Position numbers and translations under genes: made by a program
Shown here: positions 7,572 to 16,134 of the stretch, in pieces
Numbering within the stretch: the first letter of the stretch is position 1
Layout: every line of letters starts with the position of its first letter
The notes under the pieces: generated by a model
What the model saw: only the letters and a program-made list of their open reading frames with translations
Database searches by the model: none
What the model was told of the DNA's origin: nothing
Source of the DNA: Shimia aestuarii
GTDB lineage: Bacteria > Pseudomonadota > Alphaproteobacteria > Rhodobacterales > Rhodobacteraceae
Assembly (NCBI RefSeq): GCF_022814865.1
Contig: NZ_JAKVRD010000014.1
Span: forward strand, 1-64,000
DNA: 64,000 nt
Direction: 5' to 3'

Positions 7572-8046
7572 TTGTGGCCTCCTATGAGTTGCCCTCTCGG
7601 TCTTGATGCCGAAAATCAGGGCGGGGTTTCTGGCGAGGAAGCGCGAAGCGCGCCCCTCTCCTGAAACCCTGCCTCCCGGCGAGGGCAGGAGGGGGACCCG
7701 CGCAATGCCGCAAACCCAGCCCAAAGCGGAGGGGGATCACCCGGCCACGCAGCTCAGGCGAAGCAGAGACCGTGGTTGGGGAGACCGCTTTGGGTGCAGT
7801 GTTTCGGGGTTGCGTGGGGGAACCGGCGGTTCCCTAATTGGACGCGCTAGAAGCGCGGCCCAAAGGTGTCAGGGGCGTTCGGCTCGTCCGAATCCCCCTG
7901 CGCAGGGGATCGACGCACTCGAGCGGAGATCTTCCCCGACCCAATCGCCAGGTCTTTCCAGCCCGTCAGGGCCTTGCAGGCGACGAGCGGAACGGCACCC
8001 ATAAAGCGAAGAGACGTGAGGAGACTTGTGGGAAGACCTGGCGAGA
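7569..8046. repeat. Duplicated ~478-bp leader element, copy B
   Basis: Second copy of the element at 2225-2702. The hairpins GGGTTTC/GAAACCC and CCCTGCC/GGGCAGG are kept exactly. The CTCGGC-ACA-GCCGAG stem of copy A is altered to CTC-AG-GC-GAA-GC-A-GAG, so that arm is only partly preserved. Start and end points match copy A, which shows that the duplicated unit is the leader and not the gene. Confidence 0.85.
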
Positions 8047-8185
8047 ACAACGGGCCTCGTGAGCTCGCGAAGTATCAATCGCGCTTTCCTGCCAGGACTT
8101 GGAAAAAAGAATGGCAAACTTTGCCACACATCTTGTCATAGTTATGTTGTATTGGTTACTATCGCTAAACGAAGGAGTATCTCCA

Positions 8186-8431
8186 ATGGCAACGATGAAT
8201 GTTTCCCTTCCTGGCCCCATGAAAACTTGGGTTGAAGGTCGGCTGGAAGACGGCAGCTTTAGCAACACCAGCGATTACGTTCGCCATCTTATTCGGCAAG
8301 ATCAAGAAAGAACACAAGCTATCAGCGCTCTGCAGAGCGCCATTGATGAAGGCGTCAATAGCGGCGAACCCGAGCCATTCGACTTCAAGTCTTTCAAGGC
8401 ACGGATGCGCGAGCGGCATGTCCGGACGTAA
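8186..8431 (+). CDS. parD: ParD-like antitoxin
   Basis: An 81-residue ribbon-helix-helix antitoxin: MATMNVSLPGPMKTWVEGRL gives the DNA-binding strand and helix, followed by GSFSNTSDYVRHLIRQDQER and an acidic C-terminal tail (EPFDFKSFKARMRER) that would wrap the toxin. ParD proteins neutralise ParE and repress the operon. ATG 8186 follows GAAGGAG at good spacing. Overlaps the toxin gene by 14 bases, standard for parDE. Likely plasmid-addiction function. Confidence 0.9.
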   Translation: MATMNVSLPGPMKTWVEGRLEDGSFSNTSDYVRHLIRQDQERTQAISALQSAIDEGVNSGEPEPFDFKSFKARMRERHVRT

Positions 8432-8738
8432 CCTCTCAGCCTACCGATTGACACCTGCCGCCCAAGCAGACTTGGAAGATATCTGGCTCTACTCGTCTCA
8501 ACAGTGGTCGGTCACTCAGGCCGATCGATACGTTGACATACTGGAAGATATTTTTGAGCGCTTGCTCTTCATGCCGGAGATGGCGCGGGAACGTCCAGAG
8601 TTCGATCCTCCCATCCGCATCCATCCGAGTGCTGAACACCTTGTCATTTATCGAATTGAGCAAGATCTTCTGGTGATCCTGCGTGTTCTCGGCGCGGCGC
8701 AAGACTGGCAAGCAATGTTGAGAGCGCTGGATCGTTGA
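8418..8738 (+). CDS. parE: ParE-like toxin (RelE/ParE superfamily)
   Basis: A 106-residue protein beginning MSGRNLSAYRLTPAAQADLE, then IWLYSSQQWSVTQADRYVDI and the C-terminal strand-rich HLVIYRIEQDLLVILRVLGA, the standard ParE layout (L-T-x-x-A-x-x-D-L-x-x-I-W-x-Y). ParE toxins poison DNA gyrase. Its start lies inside the parD 3' end, giving translational coupling and the usual antitoxin-first order. Confidence 0.9.
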   Translation: MSGRNLSAYRLTPAAQADLEDIWLYSSQQWSVTQADRYVDILEDIFERLLFMPEMARERPEFDPPIRIHPSAEHLVIYRIEQDLLVILRVLGAAQDWQAMLRALDR

Positions 8739-9261
8739 GAGAAGCGCGCTTCGGGACAAATTCCCATCAACATAGGCGAGTTGGAAGCGGTCTTGCTCGA
8801 ATAGATTGAGAAGTATGAACCAAGCGAGAAAACGAGACTCGCGAACAATCGCACGGCAACTAGGAGAGCAGCCATTTGAGGAGACTTCGCGGAGTAGTGG
8901 CAACCCAGCCCAGATCTACCGCTCGTCACCCGCGTCGTTTTTTCGGCACGGCTTCCCCGACGCCGCTCTTCCCTCTGATGCGCCGCATATCCGCGCGGTA
9001 CTCGGCGGCAGTTCAGGAATGACGGATCGCTTCGTTTGAGAACAACCGCCGTCTGAAATGGCTACATTTCCTGACTCGCAAGGAAGATATCGAGCACCTA
9101 CCCCCTGTTGAACACAGTATCAGATGGACACATGTGTTTCCTCTATGTTCTAATTCTTCCCGATTGACGCGAAATTCATCCGTTGCATTCTCCTATTCTT
9201 AGCGGTTCGCCGAGCTTTAAGGATTGCAGCCGATACTGGGTATTCATCGAGAGGGTGACAT
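8739..9261. other. Intergenic region with a decayed small gene
   Basis: Apart from the decayed copy of the 46-codon ORF at 8772-8879, nothing coding is supported. The sequence after that copy still resembles the sequence downstream of the intact copy at 11879-12019 (shared ACTTCGCGGAGT), so the duplicated unit extends past the gene. Confidence 0.5.
8772..8879 (+). pseudogene. Decayed copy of the 46-codon ORF
   Basis: In one frame this reads GELEAVLLE, a TAG stop, IEKYEPSEK..., which aligns with DELEAALLEYIEKYGPTEK of the intact small gene at 11879-12019. The start region is lost, one codon has become TAG, and the C-terminus has drifted. At DNA level the block GAGTTGGAAGC..CTTGCTCGAATA is nearly identical. 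The function of the parent protein is unknown. Confidence 0.65.
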
Positions 9262-10683
9262 ATGGTCAAGAATATCTGTATCTTCTCGGATGGAACCGGC
9301 CAGATGGGCGGCGTCAGGCCGGACCAGCGGCTTTCGAATGTCTACAAGATGTATCGGGCCATGCGACCTGGCCCAGATTCCCCGATTAGCCCAAAGGATC
9401 AAGTTGCGTACTACGACCCTGGCCTGGGAACGGGCGAAAGCGGCGGCCTCTTCGGCCGCATCAAGCCGATCTTGGGAAGCGCGGTCGGCACCGGTATCGA
9501 TCACAACATTATCGATTGCTATGAGCAGATCATTGCCCACTACGAGCCCGGCGACCGAGTCCTTCTGTTTGGGTTCTCGCGCGGGGCCTATACGGTCAGA
9601 GCACTTGCCAATGTCATGAACCTGTGCGGTGTCCCAACACAGATGCCCGACGGCTCGCCGGTTCCGCGTTGCGGTCCCGGCCTGCGCAAGATCGCGAAAG
9701 ATGCCGTGAAGTTCGTTTACAACCACGGCGCCGGGAAACCGCGGACACAGAATCCGTTCTATATGAACCGCGAGGAGCTCGGCCGGCGATTTCGCAAGAA
9801 ATATTCGAGCTTCCCCGTTGAGGGCGATGACAATCAAGGCAACGTCCAGCCGACATTCATCGGGGTCTTCGACACGGTAGCGTCGCTACGAACCGCCGTC
9901 GTCCGCACGCTGGTGTGGGGCGGCACTTTTGCAGTCGGCACTGCATTTGTCGCCAGCCTAGCGCTTGGGTGGTCGTGGCTCTTGGTTTTCCCACTTGGCG
10001 CACTGCTCGTCGCGCTTGTCTGGCAACTCGGCTCACTGCTGCTCGACAACTTCAAATATTTCTCGGACGACCCGGATCGCAAACTGAAGCTGTGGCGCCC
10101 AACGGATTGGCCGCAGATTTTCAAGACAGGACATTTCGCCGCCTGGAACAAGCGCAACTACGACATGTGGCTGGACCCCGACGTTCAACACGCCCGCCAC
10201 GCCATGGCAATCGACGAAGACCGTGCGGACTTTCCTAGAGTTGGGTGGGCGTCCAGAGAGGCGGCCATCGAGACCAAAGACCGTGAACCAAGGTGGCTCA
10301 AGCAAGTCTGGTTTCCAGGCTGCCACAGCGATATCGGCGGAAGCTATCCCGAGGCAGAGTCCCGCCTCAGCGACATTGCTCTAGACTGGATGGTAGACGA
10401 GTTAAAAGAATGTGTGCAGTCGGTCCGGATCAACGAAAATGTCCTCAATCGCGCACCTGACCCTTTCGGTCTGCAGCACCGAGAAGATGCGATGGTGGCA
10501 TTTGGACCGTTTCGCATTGGCTGGAAGAAGGGCATCCGAGAGGTTGGCGACGATTTTCCTCTTCACCCCTCGGTTGAGGTACGCATGCGAGCCAAGGCCG
10601 TTGCTCAGTGCGGCGAGGTCAAACCATATCGACCGGTGCAACTGAAGGGGCGGCGTGATTTGAAGCGCTACTACGAAGAATAG
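9262..10683 (+). CDS. DUF2235 alpha/beta-hydrolase with internal membrane segment
   Basis: A 473-residue protein opening KNICIFSDGTGQ, a DUF2235 hallmark, with the nucleophile elbow GFSRGAY (Ser106) and the later GCHSDIGGSYPE motif. DUF2235 proteins are lipase/phospholipase-like hydrolases; some are type VI secretion effectors (Tle class). Unusually there is a hydrophobic pair of helices around residues 215-255 (TFAVGTAFVASLALGWSWLL...) that would anchor the enzyme in a membrane. No immunity gene, VgrG or other T6SS gene is adjacent, so an effector role is not supported here. Monocistronic. Confidence 0.85.
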   Translation: MVKNICIFSDGTGQMGGVRPDQRLSNVYKMYRAMRPGPDSPISPKDQVAYYDPGLGTGESGGLFGRIKPILGSAVGTGIDHNIIDCYEQIIAHYEPGDRVLLFGFSRGAYTVRALANVMNLCGVPTQMPDGSPVPRCGPGLRKIAKDAVKFVYNHGAGKPRTQNPFYMNREELGRRFRKKYSSFPVEGDDNQGNVQPTFIGVFDTVASLRTAVVRTLVWGGTFAVGTAFVASLALGWSWLLVFPLGALLVALVWQLGSLLLDNFKYFSDDPDRKLKLWRPTDWPQIFKTGHFAAWNKRNYDMWLDPDVQHARHAMAIDEDRADFPRVGWASREAAIETKDREPRWLKQVWFPGCHSDIGGSYPEAESRLSDIALDWMVDELKECVQSVRINENVLNRAPDPFGLQHREDAMVAFGPFRIGWKKGIREVGDDFPLHPSVEVRMRAKAVAQCGEVKPYRPVQLKGRRDLKRYYEE

Positions 10684-10811
10684 AAGAGGATGAGGTCGAA
10701 CCGCTAGCCACCTATCAGGCAACGATGGCCCGAACACGGCATTGACCCAAGCTCGGGGCGCCTCGGTGCGTTTCACAACAGAGGCCTTTGGGGCATTCTG
10801 CTCTTTGATGC

Positions 10812-11795
10812 TCAATCCTGTTCCTTCAGAAAGGCCTCCGATACCTTAGCTGCTGCAGATTGTGAGGCGAGCAGGCGACGTGCATAGCGGGCAGGCATTT
10901 CAGGTGAAGTCCAGCGACCAGCCACCATGATAGAGGATAAATCACAGCCCAAACGAAAAGCATCCTGCACACCTCCAACTCGTGTGCTGTGTGCGGATAC
11001 ATCGTTTCGGCCAGTACGTCGTCGGATGATCCGGGATAGTGTTGCTGGATCTAGAGGAGTTCTTAAGCCTCCCCTTTGCGACTTGGTGAGAATTGGATGA
11101 TCAGCCTTTAAGCCAGCTTCATCAATCCAAGCAACTACTGCATTCGTGCCTCGACTCGATAGGAATGCATAGGCACCCTCGCCATTTTGGTCAGTTTTGG
11201 ATCGAGACACGAAAAGCAAGCTGCTCCCATCATCCTGTCGCTGTAGGTCTTTCACGCGGAAATTGCAGATTTCAGAAGCGCGGCACCAACTGTCTGTCGC
11301 TATCCAAAGAAGTGCCTTGTCTCGCATCTCAATCCGTGAGTTTCCTAGGCTTCCAATAGCGGTCAAGACGTCTTTCTTTCCGAGTGGCGAAGCTTGTTTG
11401 GCTGCAGATCCGTATTTTCGTTTGACACTCTTGACGGCCAGCTCAACTAAGCGGTGCGTCGTTGGTGTAGGTAGGAAGTGAGAACGATGAAGCTCGGCGA
11501 TCCCCCAGAGCCTCGTTTCGATCGTTGTTGCCGCTAGCTTTCCCCCCATATCATCGACCCATTCCGCGATTGTAGAAGGAGAGATAGGTGGTGCCGCACT
11601 ATACCCTCGTGGCGCACACCACTCAGAAAACAACCTGAGTATCATGCGGTAATTCCTCAGTGTTGCCGGAGCAAAGGCCGCCTCAGAGCGCTGCCGATAC
11701 TCTTCAATGAGCTTCGACCGTTGGTCATCCGGCAGCCTCGAAAGCTCATGCAAAAGTTCTGTTCGTTCGCTTTGACGATCAAATGCGTAGTTCAT
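10812..11795 (-). CDS. Tyrosine recombinase / integrase (intact)
   Basis: A 327-residue site-specific recombinase. Residues ~30-125 are the core-binding SAM-like domain. The catalytic domain shows Arg172 (WCRASEICNFR), the beta-hairpin Lys200 (RSKTD), His269-x-x-Arg272 (HSTRVGG), Trp295 in the H/W position (AGRW) and Tyr304 (PARYARR), so all residues needed for strand exchange are present. It is unlike the two other recombinases in the window. It probably mobilised part of this accessory region; no matching att site was found by eye. Confidence 0.9.
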   Translation of the reverse strand: MNYAFDRQSERTELLHELSRLPDDQRSKLIEEYRQRSEAAFAPATLRNYRMILRLFSEWCAPRGYSAAPPISPSTIAEWVDDMGGKLAATTIETRLWGIAELHRSHFLPTPTTHRLVELAVKSVKRKYGSAAKQASPLGKKDVLTAIGSLGNSRIEMRDKALLWIATDSWCRASEICNFRVKDLQRQDDGSSLLFVSRSKTDQNGEGAYAFLSSRGTNAVVAWIDEAGLKADHPILTKSQRGGLRTPLDPATLSRIIRRRTGRNDVSAHSTRVGGVQDAFRLGCDLSSIMVAGRWTSPEMPARYARRLLASQSAAAKVSEAFLKEQD

Positions 11796-11878
11796 CCTTG
11801 TCCCTCTAGAGCTTGCAACGTTAGCATTTTGTTAACGCTCATGACGCTAGGTTGGCACCGAACCAATGGAGAAGCGAG

Positions 11879-12019
11879 ATGGATGAGAAACAGCTAGACA
11901 CCCTGCGTTGCATAGACGAGTTGGAAGCAGCCTTGCTCGAATACATAGAGAAGTATGGGCCTACCGAGAAAGCAAAGCGCGCTATCAGTCGCGCGGCGAC
12001 TATGAAAAGCAGATTTTAG
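11879..12019 (+). CDS. Small ORF (46 aa) with a decayed paralogue
   Basis: Reads MDEKQLDTLRCIDELEAALL ... and ends ATMKSRF, a charged, fully helical peptide. GGAG lies 7 bases before the ATG. Evidence that it is a real gene comes from its degraded sister at 8772-8879, which shows it was once a unit copied within the replicon. Divergent from the recombinase at 10812-11795, with an 83-base gap. Function unknown. Confidence 0.5.
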   Translation: MDEKQLDTLRCIDELEAALLEYIEKYGPTEKAKRAISRAATMKSRF

Positions 12020-12430
12020 GAACGACTTCGCGGAGTGAAGGTAAACCCGGCCCTAACCGGCCATTCACTCACTGATCGGCATGCTGCGGTGCGGCCCGTC
12101 GAACCCGCCATTCGCTGCATGAGCAAACTTTGAACGCGGTCGAATTCACAATCTGCGGGACAAAGAGAGCATTCGCTGCGTTTGCGAAAGAGGCTGCTTT
12201 CGTACGCTTTCCCGACCTTCGTTTTGAAATGCACACAAGTTGCACGCGTTCGGTTAGTACTTCCCTGATCCAGCCGGAAAGTCTGTCCGTTCTTCCAGAT
12301 TCGATTTGTTACGCCCAGCTAGTGACTGATGAAAGCACGACAAGCGTTATCATATTGCACATGATTAATGATGCTTGAAATATCAGTATCAATAAGTTAA
12401 GCATAGCTTATCCCATACAGGATATGCTTC
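12020..12430. other. Intergenic region ending in the XRE operator
   Basis: No supported gene over ~410 bases. The 3' part (12392-12411) holds the imperfect palindrome described separately, just upstream of the XRE regulator. The rest shows no recognised structure. Confidence 0.4.
12392..12411 (+). promoter_or_regulatory. Candidate operator of the XRE-SulP unit
   Basis: ATAAGTTA-AGCA-TAGCTTAT, an 8+4+8 inverted repeat with one mismatch, 20 bases before the XRE start. The position suits autoregulation by the small XRE protein. Confidence 0.45.
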
Positions 12431-12691
12431 ATGATCACCGGCCCCCAGATGCGCGCGGCGCGTGCCCTTCTCGGCATCGACCAGAAAACTCTGGCCGAGT
12501 TGTCGGGACTGTCCGTTCCGACCATTCAGCGCATGGAGGCCAGCACAGGCAACGTGCGTGGCGTGGTCGACAGCCTCACCAAAGTCGTCGCGGCGCTGGA
12601 AATCGCTGGCGTCGAGTTGATCGGTGAAGGCACCCCCAGCACGGCAGGCGGGCGCGGTGTTCGCCTGAAGACTCCACCCCCGAAACACTGA
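12431..12691 (+). CDS. XRE-family transcriptional regulator
   Basis: An 86-residue helix-turn-helix protein: QMRAARALLGIDQKTLAELS followed by GLSVPTIQRMEAS is the Cro/CI-type HTH, with a short C-terminal extension. Proteins of this compact form are common in front of SulP transporters in alphaproteobacteria. 63-75 bases upstream of the transporter and in the same direction, so likely co-transcribed and controlling it through the palindrome at 12392-12411. Confidence 0.8.
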   Translation: MITGPQMRAARALLGIDQKTLAELSGLSVPTIQRMEASTGNVRGVVDSLTKVVAALEIAGVELIGEGTPSTAGGRGVRLKTPPPKH

Positions 12692-12766
12692 CCCAATACT
12701 TCGCGACGGCGACCGCCGACCACATGCCGACGATCCCGCCGCTACCAATTCAAGGTGCGGCTCCAG

Positions 12767-14488
12767 ATGAAAAACCAGACCAGGCAGACCGGTGACACGC
12801 TCAGCTTCGCCGACCTCTACACCCCGAAAATCGTGACCGTCCTGCGCGAGGGCTACGGGCCGACGCAGTTGCGGGCAGACGCAATTGCCGGGCTGACCGT
12901 CGCCATCGTGGCGCTGCCGCTCTCCATGGCGATCGCCATCGCCTCCGGCGCGACCCCGGCGCAGGGGCTCTACACCGCCATCATTGGCGGTTTCCTCGTT
13001 TCGCTACTTGGCGGTTCGCGGTTCCAAATCGGCGGGCCTGCGGGGGCTTTCATCGTGCTTGTGGCCGCGACGGTTGTTCAGCACGGGATGGACGGGCTGA
13101 TCCTTGCGACCTTCCTGTCGGGCCTGATGCTGGCGGTCGTCGGCTTCCTGCGGTTTGGCACCTTCATCAAGTTCATTCCCTTCCCGGTGACGGTCGGCTT
13201 CACCGCGGGGATCGCGGTCATCATCTTCGCGAGCCAGATCAAGGAACTCTTCGGCCTGTCGCTAGATCATGAACCGGGCACGTTGCTCGAGAAGCTCCCG
13301 GCTTTGTGGGAGGCGCGCGCGAGCCTGACGCCTGCCGCGCTTCTCGTCTCGGCGGCGACGGTTGCGATTATCCTCGGGCTTCGTCGCTGGCGACCGCATT
13401 GGCCGGGCATGTTGATCGCGGTGGGCCTTGCGGGTCTGGCGACGGCGCTCCTTAACCTTCCGATGCAGACCATCGGCACGAAGTTTGGCGGCATCCCTTC
13501 GACCCTGCCTGCTCCCAGCCTGCCGGAACTTTCGCTCGAAAAGATTATGACGATGCTGCCCACCGCAATCTCCTTTACGCTTTTGGGTGCCATCGAGTCG
13601 CTACTCTCCGCCGTGGTCGCCGACGGCATGACCGGGCGCCGACACCGCTCGAACTGCGAGCTTGTGGCACAGGGCGCGGCCAATATCGGCTCGGCACTGT
13701 TCGGCGGCTTCTGCGTCACTGGCACCATCGCAAGAACCGCGACCAACGTGCGCTCGGGTGCGCACGGTCCGGTCGCGGGCATTCTGCACGCGCTGTTCAT
13801 CCTGCTCTTCATGATGATCGCCGCGCCGCTCGCCGCCTACATTCCACTGGCCGCGCTCGCGGGTGTCCTTGCTGTGGTCGCTTGGAACATGATCGAGAAA
13901 CCTGCCATCACCATCTTGGTCCGGTCCGGCTGGGGCGAGGCGACAGTGCTGGCCGTGACCTTCCTTCTGACCATCTTCCGCGACCTGACCGAAGCCATCG
14001 TGGTTGGCTTTGCACTTGGCTCGGTCCTCTTTATCCAGCGGATGAGCAAGACCACCGCCATCACCACCCACACGCCCTTCGTGGGACGGGACGAGGCGGA
14101 TGACGCGGGATCGCGCGGCAGCTATGACGAAGAAGTCGCAGCGAACCCGGAAGTCGTGATCTACCGTATCACCGGTGTTCTCTTCTTCGGCGCAACCGCT
14201 TCCATCGGCTCGGTGCTCGACCGGATCCAAGACAGTCACAAGGCGCTCATCGTGGACTTCTCGGCTGTGCCCTTCCTCGACTCGACTGGCGCCAATATGA
14301 TCGAGGGTCTCGCCCACAAGGCCCACAAACGCGGCGTTGCGCTTTGGCTGACGGGCGCAAGCCGCGACATCCAGAGGGTCTTCGTGACACACGGCCTGAA
14401 ACGGCCCCTCGTGCACTACGCGGTCAGCATCGAGGAGGCGCTGGCAAGCATCTCCGACGCCTCGGGCGATGTGCGGGACGTGGCGTGA
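12767..14488 (+). CDS. SulP-family anion transporter with STAS domain
   Basis: A ~573-residue inner-membrane protein. Residues ~30-420 carry 10-14 hydrophobic helices with SulP signatures (DAIAGLTVAIVALPLSMA, GGSRFQIGGPAGAFIVLV, GMTGRRHRSNCELVAQGAAN) and residues ~450-560 form a cytoplasmic STAS domain (VIYRITGVLFFGATAS, LIVDFSAVPFLDSTGA). The family moves sulfate, bicarbonate or C4-dicarboxylates; the substrate cannot be read from sequence. ATG 12767 is preferred; an in-frame GTG exists at 12755. Overlaps the next gene by one base (TGATG). Confidence 0.9.
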   Translation: MKNQTRQTGDTLSFADLYTPKIVTVLREGYGPTQLRADAIAGLTVAIVALPLSMAIAIASGATPAQGLYTAIIGGFLVSLLGGSRFQIGGPAGAFIVLVAATVVQHGMDGLILATFLSGLMLAVVGFLRFGTFIKFIPFPVTVGFTAGIAVIIFASQIKELFGLSLDHEPGTLLEKLPALWEARASLTPAALLVSAATVAIILGLRRWRPHWPGMLIAVGLAGLATALLNLPMQTIGTKFGGIPSTLPAPSLPELSLEKIMTMLPTAISFTLLGAIESLLSAVVADGMTGRRHRSNCELVAQGAANIGSALFGGFCVTGTIARTATNVRSGAHGPVAGILHALFILLFMMIAAPLAAYIPLAALAGVLAVVAWNMIEKPAITILVRSGWGEATVLAVTFLLTIFRDLTEAIVVGFALGSVLFIQRMSKTTAITTHTPFVGRDEADDAGSRGSYDEEVAANPEVVIYRITGVLFFGATASIGSVLDRIQDSHKALIVDFSAVPFLDSTGANMIEGLAHKAHKRGVALWLTGASRDIQRVFVTHGLKRPLVHYAVSIEEALASISDASGDVRDVA

Positions 14489-14739
14489 TGCCGGGCGGCG
14501 CACTGGAACGACGTCGCCGCCGCCAGAGGTTCGGCCCCGAAGAGCGCCGCCGGTTCGTGCTGTCCGCTCTCGAACGGCCGCGCACGCAGTCGGAATTACG
14601 GGACGCGCTTGGAATGAGCAACAGTGGCATCCTGCATCTCCTACGACGCCTCGAGCGCGATGGGCTGGTCCGTCCAGCTGAGCGGGTTGCCTGGACGCGG
14701 ATATGGGAAAAAGCCGAAATCGGCAATTCATCGGACTAA
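14488..14739 (+). CDS. Small winged-helix regulator
   Basis: An 83-residue basic protein. RRRFVLSALERPRTQSELRD followed by LGMSNSGILHLLRRLERDGL and VRP is a typical winged helix of the MarR/ArsR shape. Its ATG shares a base with the SulP stop, so it is translated from the same message and probably regulates the transporter operon together with the upstream XRE protein. Confidence 0.7.
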   Translation: MPGGALERRRRRQRFGPEERRRFVLSALERPRTQSELRDALGMSNSGILHLLRRLERDGLVRPAERVAWTRIWEKAEIGNSSD

Positions 14740-15150
14740 TGGGCTTGGTTGGTACCTACTACTCAACCCAAACTGGCCATCAGGCGAGGCCGCCTACGCT
14801 ACAGCCCGAAGTCCCGCTAGTTTACGCAATCGAAACATGACTTGCGTCGTACGCAACGCCATATAAGCCTTTGATATATAGCATAAATAGACGCCACCCA
14901 TCACGGGAAAGATTTGATTGACTTTGTAGACGTCTGCTTTGGTAGGCACTGCGGCCATCAGTGCATTCTGCAGCGTCGGGTACATTGGGCTCACTGCGGA
15001 CCTCGGATTCAGCGCAGCATAGAAGTGTTAGGCGTATCGCAGGCCGTCGTGGACGGCCCAGAGCCGTCGCTCATAGCTGTTTCAGCGAAGGGCCGCTTTG
15101 AACCCTGCCTCCTGAATGCTGCACAGTGCCCGAATGGCTGTTCTCGCTCA
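14740..15150. other. Intergenic region without supported gene
   Basis: About 410 bases between convergent units. A 66-codon minus-strand frame (14794-14994) has neither a good ribosome-binding site nor a recognisable product. No terminator-like hairpin was clear. Confidence 0.35.
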
Positions 15151-15402
15151 TCATCCGCTTGCCATACCGGCAATCATTGCGCCGAGTGCGACGAGGTGGA
15201 CAAGCATGAGCGCTTTGTCATTCCATAGCGCGCCGACGGCAAACCATCCCAGGACACCGACGAGAAACAGGTAAAGGTTCCAGGGAGTCCAGCCAAATCC
15301 CGTGGCAGCGTATCCCATGATCTGAATGGCGGATGCGCCCCACTTGACCGCGAAGACAAGGCGCTCGCGCGACGATCCGATGGCCAAGGTGTCAAACGGC
15401 AC
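15151..15402 (-). CDS. Small membrane protein, DUF6552-like
   Basis: An 83-residue protein with two to three hydrophobic helices (VKWGASAIQIMGYAATGFGW, NLYLFLVGVLGWFAVGALW, MLVHLVALGAMIAGM). The pattern K-W-x-A-S-x-x-Q ... P-W-N ... W-x-x-V-G ... L-V-H matches small roseobacter membrane proteins annotated DUF6552, by memory only. GTG start at 15402, overlapping the SDR stop by 11 bases, so coupled to it. Function unknown. Confidence 0.6.
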   Translation of the reverse strand: MPFDTLAIGSSRERLVFAVKWGASAIQIMGYAATGFGWTPWNLYLFLVGVLGWFAVGALWNDKALMLVHLVALGAMIAGMASG

Positions 15403-16105
15403 GGGTTAACCCTCCGTCTATACGCAGGTTTTGTCCCGTCATGTAGCTTCCACCCTCCGACGCGAGCCACGAAATGAGGGAAGACACCTCCGAAGCCAAA
15501 CCATAGCGTCCCATCGGAATACGCGCCTTTCGGTCTTCGGTTTCGGGTAGGCTGTCTATGAAGCCTGGAAGGACGTTGTTCATGCGAATGTTCTCTGAGG
15601 CATAGTTGTCCGAATAGAGCTTCGTGAATGCGGCGAGCCCAGCCCGGAAGACCCCCGACGTTGGAAAAAGAGGGTCAGGTTCGAATGCCGCAAAGGTGGA
15701 GATGTTGATAATTGCCCCGCCGCCATTCGCCTGCATTGTGGGTGTGACAAGACGTGTCGGGCGGATCACATTCATCAGGTAGATGTCCATCCCTTGATGC
15801 CATTCCTCGTCACTGATCTCGAGAACCGGACCTTTTGGTCCGTGGCCAGCAGAGTTCACCAACACATCAATGCGGCCCCAACGCTCCTTCGCACCCTCGA
15901 CCAATGCGTTCAGCGCTTCTCCATCAAGGTTGGAGCCCGTTGCGCCAAAGCCGCCAAGTTCGCCGCCAAGCGCTTCACCCTTGCCGGATGAGGACAGGAT
16001 GCCGACCTTGAACCCATCATCTGCCAGTTTTCGGGCGGCATCCGCACCCATGCCGCTGCCGCCTGCAGTGATAAGAGCTACTTTTTCTACTGTCATATCG
16101 AGCAT
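15392..16105 (-). CDS. SDR-family oxidoreductase with altered active site
   Basis: A 237-residue Rossmann protein: ALITAGGSGMGADAARKLAD is the cofactor-binding TGxxxGxG loop, VLVNSAG the NNAG-like motif and ITGQ-like MTGQNLRIDGG the C-terminus. Where SDRs normally carry YxxxK this one reads SGVFRAGL, i.e. Ser and Arg replace Tyr and Lys, while the upstream Ser (ISTFA) is kept. It may be a divergent reductase or a non-catalytic binder. Divergent from the LysR gene with a 9-bp-arm palindrome between them; coupled to the DUF6552-like gene. Confidence 0.8.
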   Translation of the reverse strand: MLDMTVEKVALITAGGSGMGADAARKLADDGFKVGILSSSGKGEALGGELGGFGATGSNLDGEALNALVEGAKERWGRIDVLVNSAGHGPKGPVLEISDEEWHQGMDIYLMNVIRPTRLVTPTMQANGGGAIINISTFAAFEPDPLFPTSGVFRAGLAAFTKLYSDNYASENIRMNNVLPGFIDSLPETEDRKARIPMGRYGLASEVSSLISWLASEGGSYMTGQNLRIDGGLTRAV

Positions 16106-16134
16106 CCTTTCCTGATTGAGTCATATATTATGAT

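Noticed and set aside
9262-10683. Type VI secretion effector assignment for the DUF2235 protein
   Set aside because: No VgrG, PAAR, adaptor or immunity gene is near; the domain alone is not enough.
13601-14731. 376-codon minus-strand frame
   Set aside because: Antisense to the SulP transporter; composition (very Arg/His/Asp-rich) is not protein-like.
14794-14994. 66-codon minus-strand frame in the gap after the SulP operon
   Set aside because: No proper ribosome-binding site and no family resemblance; kept as non-coding.
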